DNA of 64,000 nt from Neolewinella aurantiaca (GTDB lineage Bacteria > Bacteroidota > Bacteroidia > Chitinophagales > Saprospiraceae), in assembly GCF_008014675.1 (NCBI RefSeq), contig NZ_VOXD01000013.1, forward strand, positions 1-64,000, in the 5' to 3' direction. The translations under genes were made by a program, and so were the position numbers. Below are positions 57,031 to 64,000 of this stretch, piece by piece. Below the pieces are notes generated by a model. That model had not been told where the DNA came from and ran no database searches. It saw only the letters and a list, made by a program, of their open reading frames with translations. Every line of letters begins with the position of its first letter. The first letter of the stretch is position 1.

Positions 57031-59940
57031 ATGATTATTAACCGTCCTGTTACAGGCTGGCTCTTCCTTGTGTTTCTTACGGTCAGCCTTTTGGCCGGAG
57101 GAGATTCTTTTGGTCAGACCCCTCAGCAGTTGGAAGATCAGGGGAAGTATGATGAGGCCGCGCAAGCATTCGTTGCGGCCGGAGGGAGAATGAATTACTT
57201 CCGGGCCGGAGAAGCATGGTATGAGCCAGACAGCCTCCTGAAGGCAGCGGCGGCTTTCCTTAATGCAACGCAAGGAGAAAACGGTGCCTTGGTTGAAGAC
57301 AGCCTTACGGGACTGGCCCTCCATAAAACAGGTCTGTGCTTTTATCGTCTTGAAGACGATGAGCAGGCGATCAAATATTACCGACAGGCCGTACAAATCC
57401 GCGATAAAATTTTTCCCGGGCCGCACAACGACCGGGCAAAGAGCCGGAAAAACCTGGCAACCTCAATGCGATTTCTGGGCAACCTCGATTCTGCCGCGGT
57501 TCTCACCCGCGAAGCTATCGCTATTTACGAGCACCTGCCCAGTCCTGATACCACCAACTGGCTAAGGGGGCTGAACGAACTTGGAGACATTTCACTTGAG
57601 TTGCAAGACATGCAGGTTGCGCTTAGCTCCTTCCTGGCTGCCCGTCCTCTGGTAACAAAGGTGTCGGCCGAGGATGCCTTCAATTACTACTATCTGGGCG
57701 CACGCATTTACCTCGGGTTTGAGGATTTTGACGTCGCGATCAGGCACGCGCAGCGTGCCGTTGCACTGGCAGAACAAGAAGAGGAGCCTTACTGGCTGGC
57801 GGATGTCCTCACCGTCCTGGCGGGGGGGCAAAGACAAAGCAAGCGGCCGGAAGCTGCCAAACGATCTTACCTGCAAGCCGCGGAAATCCTGGAAGGAGAC
57901 CCGTACGAAACAGAATCGCTGCGGCTGGTATACCTCAACCTGGCGAGCCTTTTGGGTGGCGCAGAACACGAAAAAGAAGCGCTGCGCTATCTTGAACTCG
58001 CCAACACCGGTTACGCTGAGGATCCCACACTTTTGCTTCTGGAGGTTACAAAGCGTAAGGGGATTGTTCAGATTGACGCAGGGAAGCCTGAAGAGGCTTT
58101 GGTTACCTACGAGGAAGGGCTGCTGAAGCTCGGAGGTAAACGGGGGGGACCCGGGAACCTGGTACAGATTTCACCAGACAGCATATCACCAATTTACTAC
58201 GAAGAGGTGGCTCAGTTACTGGGGGATCAGGCACTGGCCCTTACCCATGTCGGCAGATTTGAAGACGCACTCAGCTCGTATGATGCCTATTTTAATTGGC
58301 TCGATATCCTGCGGAACAGGGTGAATTCCGACGCCAGTCGTCGCTTCCTGAGCCAGAACCTCCGGCCGGTCTTCGACCGGGCCATCGGAGTGTTGATAGA
58401 CCGGTTTTTAAACGAAAGTAATGATGAGGATTACCTCTGGCGCGCCCTGGCCCTGAGTGAACGCGCTAAGGCCTATAGCCTTCTGACCAGCATTCAGCGG
58501 GACCGGAGAAACATGCCAAAACGGGAAAGCGAATTGCGCGCGCGGATCGCTACGCTGGAGCGCAGCGCCTCAAAACCAGCACCGCTGGAGGCCGCAAGGT
58601 TGGAACTGGACCGCTTACTGCAACAACGAAAAACGGAACTGCCAGAGACCGAAGATTTTACCTTCCGGGAAGACGACTTACTGGAAATGCTGCGCGGGCG
58701 GGGCAGCGACCTGATGGCTTTTCATCTGGGGGCGGAAAGGGGACACCTGTTCGTCGTGAATCACCGCACTGGCGGAATCGGCTACGCTTCCATCGAAGGG
58801 GTAGACAGTCTCACAACTGAAGTAGAAGCCTGGCGGGAAGCAATCGATGCCAGCGCGTATCAACGCAAAAGCCTGCGCCCGGAAGCCGAGCAGGCTGCTC
58901 TCGACGAAGCGTTCCAGAACGAAGGGCTTGCCCTCGTCAGCCGCTTGTTTTACGGGAAGCATCGCTACAGTACGATTCCCGCCGGAAACGTGCTGATCGT
59001 ACCCGATGGAGCGTTATGTTTTTTACCTTTCAGTTGCCTGCCGGTAACACCAGCGAAGCCTCCGCTTAACTATGGTGCCTACCATTACTTCGCCAAAGAT
59101 CGCAATGTTTCTTACGCTTACTCCACAAGTGTTCTACTGGCGCAAAGCAAGGTGAAAGCCATTGACTACGATAATAACCTGCTTGCCTTTGCCCCCTCCT
59201 TCGGCGGAGATGCCGGATCAGGAAAAAGAGCCATCAGGCAAACCGATCTGCGTGCCCTGAAAGGACTGGAGCCACTGCAGCACAATCGGGAGGAGGTAGA
59301 ATCCATCAGCACTTTCGTGCCAGGCAGCCTGTCGTTTTACGGCGTTGAGGCCAGTCGCAAGCGCTTTCTGGAGACTGCGGGCTCGGCCCGCATTGTCCAC
59401 CTGTCCAGCCACGGAACGGTAAATGCCGCCGACCCCCGCCTGAGCTTTATCGCCTTTTCACAGCTCGGAGACAGCCTTGAATTGGAGGAGTTGCTGTACT
59501 TCAACGACCTTTCTTCGGTCGCTATGGAGGCCGAACTGGTGGTGCTTTCCGCCTGCGAAACCAGCCTGGGTGAATATGTGCCGGGCGAGACCGCCCTCAG
59601 CTTGGCCAGCGCATTTACGGCCTCCGGTGCCCGGAGCACCCTTACTACCCTTTGGGCTGTCGATGATGCGGCCACGAAGGAGTTAATGGTCAATTTTTAC
59701 CACCACCTTACTGCTGGGAATAGCCGGGCCGAAGCGCTGGCTATTGCCCAGCGTACGCACCGGGAAGGAGAAGACTACGCCCACCCTTATTACTGGTCTG
59801 CAATGACGCTGTACGGTGCCGGAGGACCGGTCATATTGAAAGCCAGGTCTCCTTTTCCCTGGATGATCGCCGCCGGAGGGGGCGTCCTTGTAGCTTTGCT
59901 TTCGGTGTTTTTCTTGCGCGGTAACAGAAAAAAGAGGTGA
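57031..59940 (+). CDS. Exported TPR-CHAT protein (caspase-like peptidase domain), C-terminal membrane anchor
   Basis: 969 residues. Signal peptide (WLFLVFLTVSLLAGGDSFGQ, about 10-30), tetratricopeptide repeats (about 30-450), a helical linker, then a CHAT domain (about 640-930) with the expected dyad: His in IVHLSSHGTVNAADP (about 793) and Cys in LVVLSACETSLGEY (about 841). A final helix (WMIAAGGGVLVALLSVFFL) and a basic tail (RGNRKKR) anchor it with the TPR and CHAT parts outside the cytosol. CHAT proteases are related to caspases/separases; cytosolic members work in defence. An envelope location makes such a role less obvious. No partner gene is identified. Confidence 0.9.
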   Translation: MIINRPVTGWLFLVFLTVSLLAGGDSFGQTPQQLEDQGKYDEAAQAFVAAGGRMNYFRAGEAWYEPDSLLKAAAAFLNATQGENGALVEDSLTGLALHKTGLCFYRLEDDEQAIKYYRQAVQIRDKIFPGPHNDRAKSRKNLATSMRFLGNLDSAAVLTREAIAIYEHLPSPDTTNWLRGLNELGDISLELQDMQVALSSFLAARPLVTKVSAEDAFNYYYLGARIYLGFEDFDVAIRHAQRAVALAEQEEEPYWLADVLTVLAGGQRQSKRPEAAKRSYLQAAEILEGDPYETESLRLVYLNLASLLGGAEHEKEALRYLELANTGYAEDPTLLLLEVTKRKGIVQIDAGKPEEALVTYEEGLLKLGGKRGGPGNLVQISPDSISPIYYEEVAQLLGDQALALTHVGRFEDALSSYDAYFNWLDILRNRVNSDASRRFLSQNLRPVFDRAIGVLIDRFLNESNDEDYLWRALALSERAKAYSLLTSIQRDRRNMPKRESELRARIATLERSASKPAPLEAARLELDRLLQQRKTELPETEDFTFREDDLLEMLRGRGSDLMAFHLGAERGHLFVVNHRTGGIGYASIEGVDSLTTEVEAWREAIDASAYQRKSLRPEAEQAALDEAFQNEGLALVSRLFYGKHRYSTIPAGNVLIVPDGALCFLPFSCLPVTPAKPPLNYGAYHYFAKDRNVSYAYSTSVLLAQSKVKAIDYDNNLLAFAPSFGGDAGSGKRAIRQTDLRALKGLEPLQHNREEVESISTFVPGSLSFYGVEASRKRFLETAGSARIVHLSSHGTVNAADPRLSFIAFSQLGDSLELEELLYFNDLSSVAMEAELVVLSACETSLGEYVPGETALSLASAFTASGARSTLTTLWAVDDAATKELMVNFYHHLTAGNSRAEALAIAQRTHREGEDYAHPYYWSAMTLYGAGGPVILKARSPFPWMIAAGGGVLVALLSVFFLRGNRKKR

Positions 59941-59991
59941 CGACGGGCCAAACCCGCATGACGGACCAGAGGTTATAGTAATCAAAAGCCC

Positions 59992-60426
59992 ATGCCAAGT
60001 ATCCCGTATTACCACGTCTACACCGATGAGGATGGCGTAAGCCGTCAGAAACTGCGTCACCTCACAGACTTTGAAGAAGAATCCATGGGAGGGGATTCCG
60101 GTAGTCAGTGGAACAATAAGCTCATGAAAGGAGCAACGCAGATTATCTTCAGCGAACTGCCCGCCGATTTCGATGGCGACTGGCATGAAAATCCTCAGCC
60201 CCAGTGGATCGTACCGCTCTCCGGAGGTTGGTGGGTGGAAACGATGGATGGCGAACGCGTGGAAATGCGAACGGGTGACCTCTCCTTCGGAGCCGACCAG
60301 GGAACCAACGGGGAAAAAGGACACCGCTCAGGAGTACTCGACGGAAAACCCTGCCAAATGATGATCATACAGGTTACCGACAATGAGCAACTCAAAGGCG
60401 GTAAAGTCGCACCGGACGAATTGTAA
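59992..60426 (+). CDS. Cupin-fold protein
   Basis: 144 residues. A double-stranded beta-helix is suggested by WHENPQPQWIVPLSGGWWVETMDG (split: WHENPQPQWIVPL, GGWWVETMDG, about 63-86) and MRTGDLSFGADQ then KGHRSGVLDGKPC (about 92-122). The His residues at about 64 and 108 could be metal ligands, so a small cupin enzyme or sensor is possible, but no substrate can be named. It starts 52 bp after the TPR-CHAT gene on the same strand and may be co-transcribed with it. Confidence 0.75.
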   Translation: MPSIPYYHVYTDEDGVSRQKLRHLTDFEEESMGGDSGSQWNNKLMKGATQIIFSELPADFDGDWHENPQPQWIVPLSGGWWVETMDGERVEMRTGDLSFGADQGTNGEKGHRSGVLDGKPCQMMIIQVTDNEQLKGGKVAPDEL

Positions 60427-60491
60427 GCCACGTCGTTTCAGGGGGTGACCCGGACCCCGCCGGCATAGATTAACAGTCTCTTATACATCCT

Positions 60492-60519
60492 TTGGCTCGT
60501 TGCTACGTTCTTATCTTTG
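60492..60519 (+). promoter_or_regulatory. Promoter (TTG, 17 bp, TATCTTTG) of the DUF3299-like gene
   Basis: TTG at 60492-60494, spacer of 17, TATCTTTG at 60512-60519, then 20 nt to the ATG at 60540. The best complete -33/-7 promoter in the window. Confidence 0.75.
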
Positions 60520-60539
60520 CTAAACCAAACCACTACGTT

Positions 60540-60995
60540 ATGCGCGCCTTACTTCTTTTTAGTGCTCTTTTCATTTTCTCGGGTTCTGCCATTCAGGCAC
60601 AGGATACCAACCTTTGGAAGACACTTTCTAAGATTACCTACGAGAAAAAATTCGATGAACTGCTCGGTTTTAAAGTCGACGTACCCGTTTTCGGAGATGA
60701 TATCAAAGCACTGGAAGGCGAAATCGTGGAAGTAAGTGGCTACATCGTTCCGGTGGAGGGCTACAAAAGCCACACCGAGTTTGTGTTCAGTGCCTACCCT
60801 TACAACATGTGCTTCTTTTGCGGAGGTGCGGGTCCCGAAACGGTAATGGAGGTAACCAGCAAAGAGCCCGTGAAATACAGCACCGACCGGGTTAAGCTCC
60901 GTGGTAAACTCTTGCTGAACAGCGATGACATCAACCGCCTGATGTACGTATTAGTCGACGCTGAATTGGTGAAAGGAGGAATGGACGGGAAATAG
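60540..60995 (+). CDS. Small exported protein of the DUF3299-like type
   Basis: 151 residues from the ATG at 60540, which gives a signal peptide (MRALLLFSALFIFSGSAIQA); an in-frame start at 60492 would overlap the promoter. The mature part is a small beta-rich domain with SGYIVPVEGYKSHTEFVFSA and the striking PYNMCFFCGGAGPETVMEV (about 92-110), a motif I associate with DUF3299-type proteins. The CFFC pair could bind metal or be redox active. Function is unknown. Confidence 0.65.
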   Translation: MRALLLFSALFIFSGSAIQAQDTNLWKTLSKITYEKKFDELLGFKVDVPVFGDDIKALEGEIVEVSGYIVPVEGYKSHTEFVFSAYPYNMCFFCGGAGPETVMEVTSKEPVKYSTDRVKLRGKLLLNSDDINRLMYVLVDAELVKGGMDGK

Positions 60996-61095
60996 ATTGA
61001 ATCGTTGGCGGGTGGCAAACCAGCTGTGTCCCTCAGTACCCGGAATGTCAACGAACTGAGCTGTCAATGAATAAGTTTATTCAGCGAATCAATAC

Positions 61096-61114
61096 GGGCG
61101 CAACCGCAGGTGCA
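61096..61114 (+). repeat. GCAGGTGCA dispersed repeat upstream of the M28 gene
   Basis: GGGCGCAACCGCAGGTGCA, followed by AAGAAGG. It faces a C-rich copy inside the M28 gene at 61297, about 180 bp away, so this pair straddles the gene's promoter and signal peptide. Confidence 0.75.
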
Positions 61115-61144
61115 AAGAAGGTCTCTTTGGAAGCAGGGAACCAT

Positions 61145-61152
61145 TACCTTTG
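61145..61152 (+). promoter_or_regulatory. -7 box (TACCTTTG) of the M28 peptidase gene
   Basis: Exact TAnnTTTG match, 33 nt before the proposed GTG start at 61186; TTTG at 61126-61129 may serve as the -33 element. Confidence 0.55.
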
Positions 61153-61185
61153 TCCCTCCGGACCCATAAAAAACAAACTGATCCC

Positions 61186-62205
61186 GTGCGTATAATCCAT
61201 TCACCTTTCCTTGCCTTCCTGATCGTACTTGCCGGTATGCTGGCGTTCTCTTCCTGTGGAGACGATGCCAAAGACCCTGCTAATTCAACCACCACCGCAC
61301 CTGCGGCCCCGCCAAAAAGAGAAGTGGATCCTAACGCAAAACCCGTCCCCCGCTTTGATGCAGACAGCGCTTATGCTTACGTCGCGAAGCAAGTCTCCTT
61401 CGGCCCCCGGGTTATGAACACCCCCGCTCACGATGCTGCCGGAGAATGGCTTTCGTCAAAGCTGAACTCCCTCGGCGCCGAAGTAGAGGAGCAAGAGTTT
61501 ACGGCTATGGCCTATGATGGTACGCCGCTGAAAGGCACCAACATTATTGGTCGTTACAATCCGGAAATGGAGTATCGTATCGCGCTTGCCGCACACTGGG
61601 ATACGCGCCATGTAGCGGATAGCGATAAAGAAACCGATCCTGCCGCAGTAGTGGAAGGGGCCGATGACGGCGCCAGTGGGGTGGGCGTCCTGCTTGAAAT
61701 AGCCCGCCAACTTGGCCAGTCAACCCCTGGTGTGGGCGTGGATATCATTTTCTTCGACGCCGAGGACTACGGAGAACCTAATAACTCCGACAGCTACGGG
61801 TTAGGATCACAGTATTATGCTAAAAACCTCAAAGACCCTAAACCAACCTACGGTATCCTGCTGGATATGGTTGGTGCCAAGAACGCCCGCTTCTCTAAGG
61901 AAGGATACTCTGTCCGCGAGGCTCCGGTTTTGGTAGAAAAAGTATGGCGTCTGGCCAAGGGGCTTCCGATGTCGAATGCTTATTTCCTAGATAAAAATGT
62001 CGGGTACATAACCGATGATCACTTCTTCGTGATGCGGGATGGCGGAGTTCCCATGATAGATATTATCAACTTTGGCGACGAAGGCTTCGGAGACCATTGG
62101 CACACCGGCAACGACGGTATGAACATCATCGACAAGAACACCCTCCGCGCCGTAGGCCAGGTGGTCGCCGCCGTGGTGTACCGGGATGCAGCCGGAACGT
62201 TCTAG
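61186..62205 (+). CDS. M28-family metallopeptidase / glutaminyl-peptide cyclotransferase-like lipoprotein
   Basis: 339 residues with a GTG start at 61186, preferred because it begins a lipoprotein signal (RIIHSPFLAFLIVLAG, then FSSC); a TTG at 61150 would overlap the promoter box. Zinc-site motifs of the M28/QC fold: LAAHWDTRHVADS (about 137), EGADDGASGVGVL (about 158), FFDAEDYGEPNN (about 195) and GFGDHWHTGNDGMN (about 305). Glutaminyl cyclases share this pattern and turn N-terminal Gln into pyroglutamate, which is common on T9SS-exported Bacteroidota proteins; an aminopeptidase is the alternative. A repeat copy encodes TTAPAAPPK in the linker after the lipidated Cys. Confidence 0.85.
   Translation: MRIIHSPFLAFLIVLAGMLAFSSCGDDAKDPANSTTTAPAAPPKREVDPNAKPVPRFDADSAYAYVAKQVSFGPRVMNTPAHDAAGEWLSSKLNSLGAEVEEQEFTAMAYDGTPLKGTNIIGRYNPEMEYRIALAAHWDTRHVADSDKETDPAAVVEGADDGASGVGVLLEIARQLGQSTPGVGVDIIFFDAEDYGEPNNSDSYGLGSQYYAKNLKDPKPTYGILLDMVGAKNARFSKEGYSVREAPVLVEKVWRLAKGLPMSNAYFLDKNVGYITDDHFFVMRDGGVPMIDIINFGDEGFGDHWHTGNDGMNIIDKNTLRAVGQVVAAVVYRDAAGTF
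61297..61313 (+). repeat. GCAGGTGCA dispersed repeat (C-rich copy) in the M28 gene
   Basis: GCACCTGCGGCCCCGCC, encoding Ala-Pro-Ala-Ala-Pro in the linker between lipid anchor and enzyme fold; same position type as in the sulfatase-like gene. Confidence 0.65.
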
Positions 62206-62208
62206 TTT

Positions 62209-62301
62209 GTTGGATCGTTGGTTCGTTAGAGTTTGACGCCTAAACGTAACAATGCTCCAAATTACCGAAGACCAACGCTCTAACGAATCAACCCCTCCAA
62301 C
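62209..62301. repeat. Imperfect inverted repeat of TTCGTTAGAG type
   Basis: TTCGTTAGAG (62222-62231) and CTCTAACGAA (62278-62287) are perfect inverted arms, extended with mismatches to 62209-62231 and 62278-62301. The element lies between the M28 gene and the next promoter; GTTCGTTRGA-type intergenic repeats of this kind are common in Bacteroidota. Confidence 0.6.
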
Positions 62302-62319
62302 GAACCAAATTACCAACCA

Positions 62320-62327
62320 TACCTTTG
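62320..62327 (+). promoter_or_regulatory. -7 box (TACCTTTG) 4 nt before the small DUF4834-like gene
   Basis: Exact TAnnTTTG match followed by TACG and the ATG at 62332. Implies a leaderless message. Confidence 0.6.
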
Positions 62328-62331
62328 TACG

Positions 62332-62520
62332 ATGGACATCCTCATCACCATAGCACTCGTTTACCTCGCTTACCGAGGATACCAGTGGTATAACAACATC
62401 CAGAATCAGGTGAACGGAGCCGACCGGCCCCGGGAAGTGAACGAGGAAGACCTTGCCGCCAATCCGCCGCCGCAGCCCGGCAGCGAAGACGACTACATCG
62501 ACTACGAAGAAATCAATTAA
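62332..62520 (+). CDS. Small membrane protein, DUF4834-like
   Basis: 62 residues. One N-terminal membrane helix (MDILITIALVYLAYRGYQW) followed by a polar, acidic tail ending in DYIDYEEIN, as in the small Bacteroidota proteins grouped as DUF4834. It is probably co-transcribed with the RluA-type gene 114 bp downstream. Function unknown. Confidence 0.65.
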   Translation: MDILITIALVYLAYRGYQWYNNIQNQVNGADRPREVNEEDLAANPPPQPGSEDDYIDYEEIN

Positions 62521-62634
62521 TTGCACTTTGTGACCTCGTTAGGCCTGTTAAATGGCTTTAACGCATCGCAACTTAAGTTCAGCAAACTCCGGTATAAGCC
62601 AGAGGATATTACGCAGCATATACATCAACTTACT

Positions 62635-63318
62635 ATGGCGGATCCCACCCGTTTCAACGGTCGCATCAGCGACTGGATCCTGCATAAGGATAACCAACTC
62701 ATCGTTTTCAATAAGCCAGCCGGGCTGAGTGTTCAGCCCGATAAAACAGGTGATCCCAGCTTGCTGGGGATGGGCGCAGCCTACGTCCGCCACGACCTTT
62801 ACCTGATCCACCGGCTCGATCGTCCGGTTTCCGGTGTAGTTGTGATGGGCCAGAAGCCATCGGCTCAAACTGCCCTGACAAAACAGCTCCAGGCCGGAAC
62901 CATCGGTAAGCACTACCTGGCCATCGTGGCCAATCGTCCCGAGAAGGATGAGGATACGCTGAAGCACTACCTCAAAAATGCTGCCGGCAATCGCTCTGCG
63001 ATCGATGAAAACCCCAGCCCCGGCTCCAAACTGGCTGAGCTGAGCTACAAATACATCGGTTCCAGCGATCGTTACCACCTGCTGGCGGTAAGCCTCAAAA
63101 CCGGACGAAAGCACCAGATCCGTTGCCAGCTGGCAGCCATCGGCTGCCCGTTAAGAGGAGACACCAAGTATGGCTTCAAGCGTGCAAACCCCGACAACAA
63201 TATAGATCTGCACAGCTACAAAGTCGCCTATGATCACCCCGTTACCGGAGAGCGTACAGAGCACGTTGCACCGCTGCCCGAAGGAGCAGTATGGGATGCC
63301 TTTCGGGAAATGGTATAG
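62635..63318 (+). CDS. RluA-family RNA pseudouridine synthase
   Basis: 227 residues from the ATG at 62635; an in-frame TTG at 62521 would add 38 residues that do not look conserved. The catalytic Asp is in LYLIHRLDRPVSGVVVM (about 59, HRLD motif). ILHKDNQLIVFNKPAGL near residue 15 and TGRKHQIRCQLAAIGCPLRGD near residue 160 are family-typical. It modifies uridines in rRNA or tRNA; which site cannot be told. There is no S4 domain. Confidence 0.9.
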   Translation: MADPTRFNGRISDWILHKDNQLIVFNKPAGLSVQPDKTGDPSLLGMGAAYVRHDLYLIHRLDRPVSGVVVMGQKPSAQTALTKQLQAGTIGKHYLAIVANRPEKDEDTLKHYLKNAAGNRSAIDENPSPGSKLAELSYKYIGSSDRYHLLAVSLKTGRKHQIRCQLAAIGCPLRGDTKYGFKRANPDNNIDLHSYKVAYDHPVTGERTEHVAPLPEGAVWDAFREMV

Positions 63319-63373
63319 CCCTGAACGGATATTCCGAATCATAAGCCTGCTCCCAGCCGGAACAAACAAACCG

Positions 63374-63381
63374 TACCTTCG
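63374..63381 (+). promoter_or_regulatory. -7-like box (TACCTTCG) upstream of rsmG
   Basis: One mismatch to TAnnTTTG, 20 nt before the ATG at 63402. Confidence 0.45.
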
Positions 63382-63401
63382 CCGTTCAAACGAATTCCAT
63401 A

Positions 63402-64000
63402 ATGACCGCCGACCTGATCTTCGAGCACTTCCCTCATCTGACCGACAAACAAAAAGAGCAGTTCAATGCGCTTGATGCGTTGTACCGCGACTGGAACGCA
63501 AAAATTAATGTCATCAGCCGTAAGGACATTGATAACCTCTACGTAAACCATGTTCTCCACAGTCTGGCAATCGCTAAAGTGGTAAACTTTCTCCCCGGTG
63601 CGCGTATTCTCGATCTCGGGTGTGGCGGAGGCTTTCCCGGTATCCCGTTGGCTATTTTGTTTCCGGAAACAGAGTTTCATCTGGTAGATGGGATCGCGAA
63701 GAAAATCCGCGTCTGCAACGAAGTGATCGAGGGCATTGGCCTCACAAACTGCAAAGCGGAACAGAAGCGGGCTGAAGAGATTAAAAAGCCGGTCTATGAC
63801 TTCGTCGTTACCCGCGCTGTTGCGAAGATGGAAAAGCTTGCGGAATGGAGCATGCGCCTGATCACCAAGAAGCAACGCCATGCCCTGCCGAACGGAATTC
63901 TTGCCCTCAAGGGCATTGGCCTGGAGGAAGAGATGGCTGCCTTCCCCAAAGGAGCAGTAGAAGAGTTTCCGATTGCTAAAATGTTTCCCGGTCATCCCTT
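63402..64000 (+). CDS. rsmG: 16S rRNA (guanine-N7) methyltransferase RsmG, 3' end outside the window
   Basis: The first about 199 residues are present. The SAM-binding motif ARILDLGCGGGFPGIPLAIL (about 66-85), the N-terminal helix NALDALYRDWNAKINVISRK (about 24-43) and FVVTRAVAKMEKLAEW (about 128-143) are diagnostic of RsmG (GidB), which methylates G527 of 16S rRNA. The start MTADLIFEHFP follows a TACCTTCG box by 20 nt. Truncation is due only to the window edge. Confidence 0.93.
   Translation, partial: MTADLIFEHFPHLTDKQKEQFNALDALYRDWNAKINVISRKDIDNLYVNHVLHSLAIAKVVNFLPGARILDLGCGGGFPGIPLAILFPETEFHLVDGIAKKIRVCNEVIEGIGLTNCKAEQKRAEEIKKPVYDFVVTRAVAKMEKLAEWSMRLITKKQRHALPNGILALKGIGLEEEMAAFPKGAVEEFPIAKMFPGHP

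Noticed and set aside
1-64000. CRISPR arrays, tRNA or rRNA genes, insertion sequences, prophage
   Set aside because: No regularly spaced direct repeats, no cloverleaf-like sequence, and no transposase, integrase or phage structural gene was seen in any frame.

Overview
The window looks like a chromosomal piece of a Bacteroidota species, most likely from the GC-richer Saprospiria (Lewinella-like) branch; the branch is an inference, the phylum is well supported. Evidence: two large secreted proteins with type IX secretion (T9SS) C-terminal sorting domains, TonB-type and other outer-membrane barrels, an ECF sigma/DUF4252 operon, a TPR protein with a C-terminal LuxR-type helix-turn-helix, and many promoters of the Bacteroidota -7 type (TAnnTTTG). 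No tRNA, rRNA, CRISPR array, prophage or insertion-sequence transposase was found.

Layout. 0.2-5.2 kb: purine nucleoside phosphorylase; an ECF sigma factor, putative anti-sigma protein and two DUF4252 exported proteins; a TPR-HTH regulator. 5.4-9.8 kb: a T9SS BNR/sortilin-like protein and a sulfatase-fold lipoprotein that lacks the catalytic Cys/Ser. 10-19.3 kb: class III aminotransferase, GNAT, D-aminoacyl-tRNA deacylase, TonB-dependent receptor-like barrel, TruA, and a 1187-residue exported probable barrel. 19.5-24.2 kb: a UvrD-type helicase-nuclease with a PIN-domain toxin-antitoxin pair on each side. 24.3-29.1 kb: Prs, TrkH and TrkA, the Trk genes separated by one small TonB_C-like gene. 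29.3-35 kb: an intact HD phosphohydrolase convergent with a PycTM (Pycsar effector) protein whose N-terminal HD-like domain has lost its metal ligands; HemW; a CrtI-like desaturase. 35-46.4 kb: T9SS M4 metallopeptidase, OmpA lipoprotein, VOC protein, TatA, 2OG-Fe(II) oxygenase, esterase, subtilase lipoprotein, unknown lipoprotein. 46.4-56.8 kb: UDP-glucose dehydrogenase, glycosyltransferase, DsbD with a doubled N-terminal domain, SPOR-like lipoprotein, topoisomerase A subunit, DapD. 57-64 kb: exported TPR-CHAT protein, cupin, DUF3299-like protein, M28 peptidase/glutaminyl cyclase-like, small DUF4834-like protein, RluA-type pseudouridine synthase, and RsmG cut by the window edge.

The most striking signal is not a gene. 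A short dispersed repeat (G-strand consensus GGGCGCGGNCGCAGGTGCA, followed by about ten purine-rich bases) occurs about 22 times in 64 kb in both orientations. Reading along the + strand, a G-rich copy is followed by a C-rich copy in 9 of 10 cases, so copies form inward-facing pairs. Three pairs are empty (about 60-130 bp apart) and three enclose exactly one small gene for an exported or membrane protein, including the gene that separates trkH from trkA. Other copies lie in-frame inside real genes and encode Ala/Pro/Gly-rich or Gln/Val linkers in several reading frames. This resembles in-frame palindromic elements, MITE/REP elements or DNA-uptake sequences, and I do not recognise it as a described family.

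A second theme is promoter position: eight genes have a TAnnTTTG-like box only 4-5 nt before the start codon, which implies leaderless transcripts.
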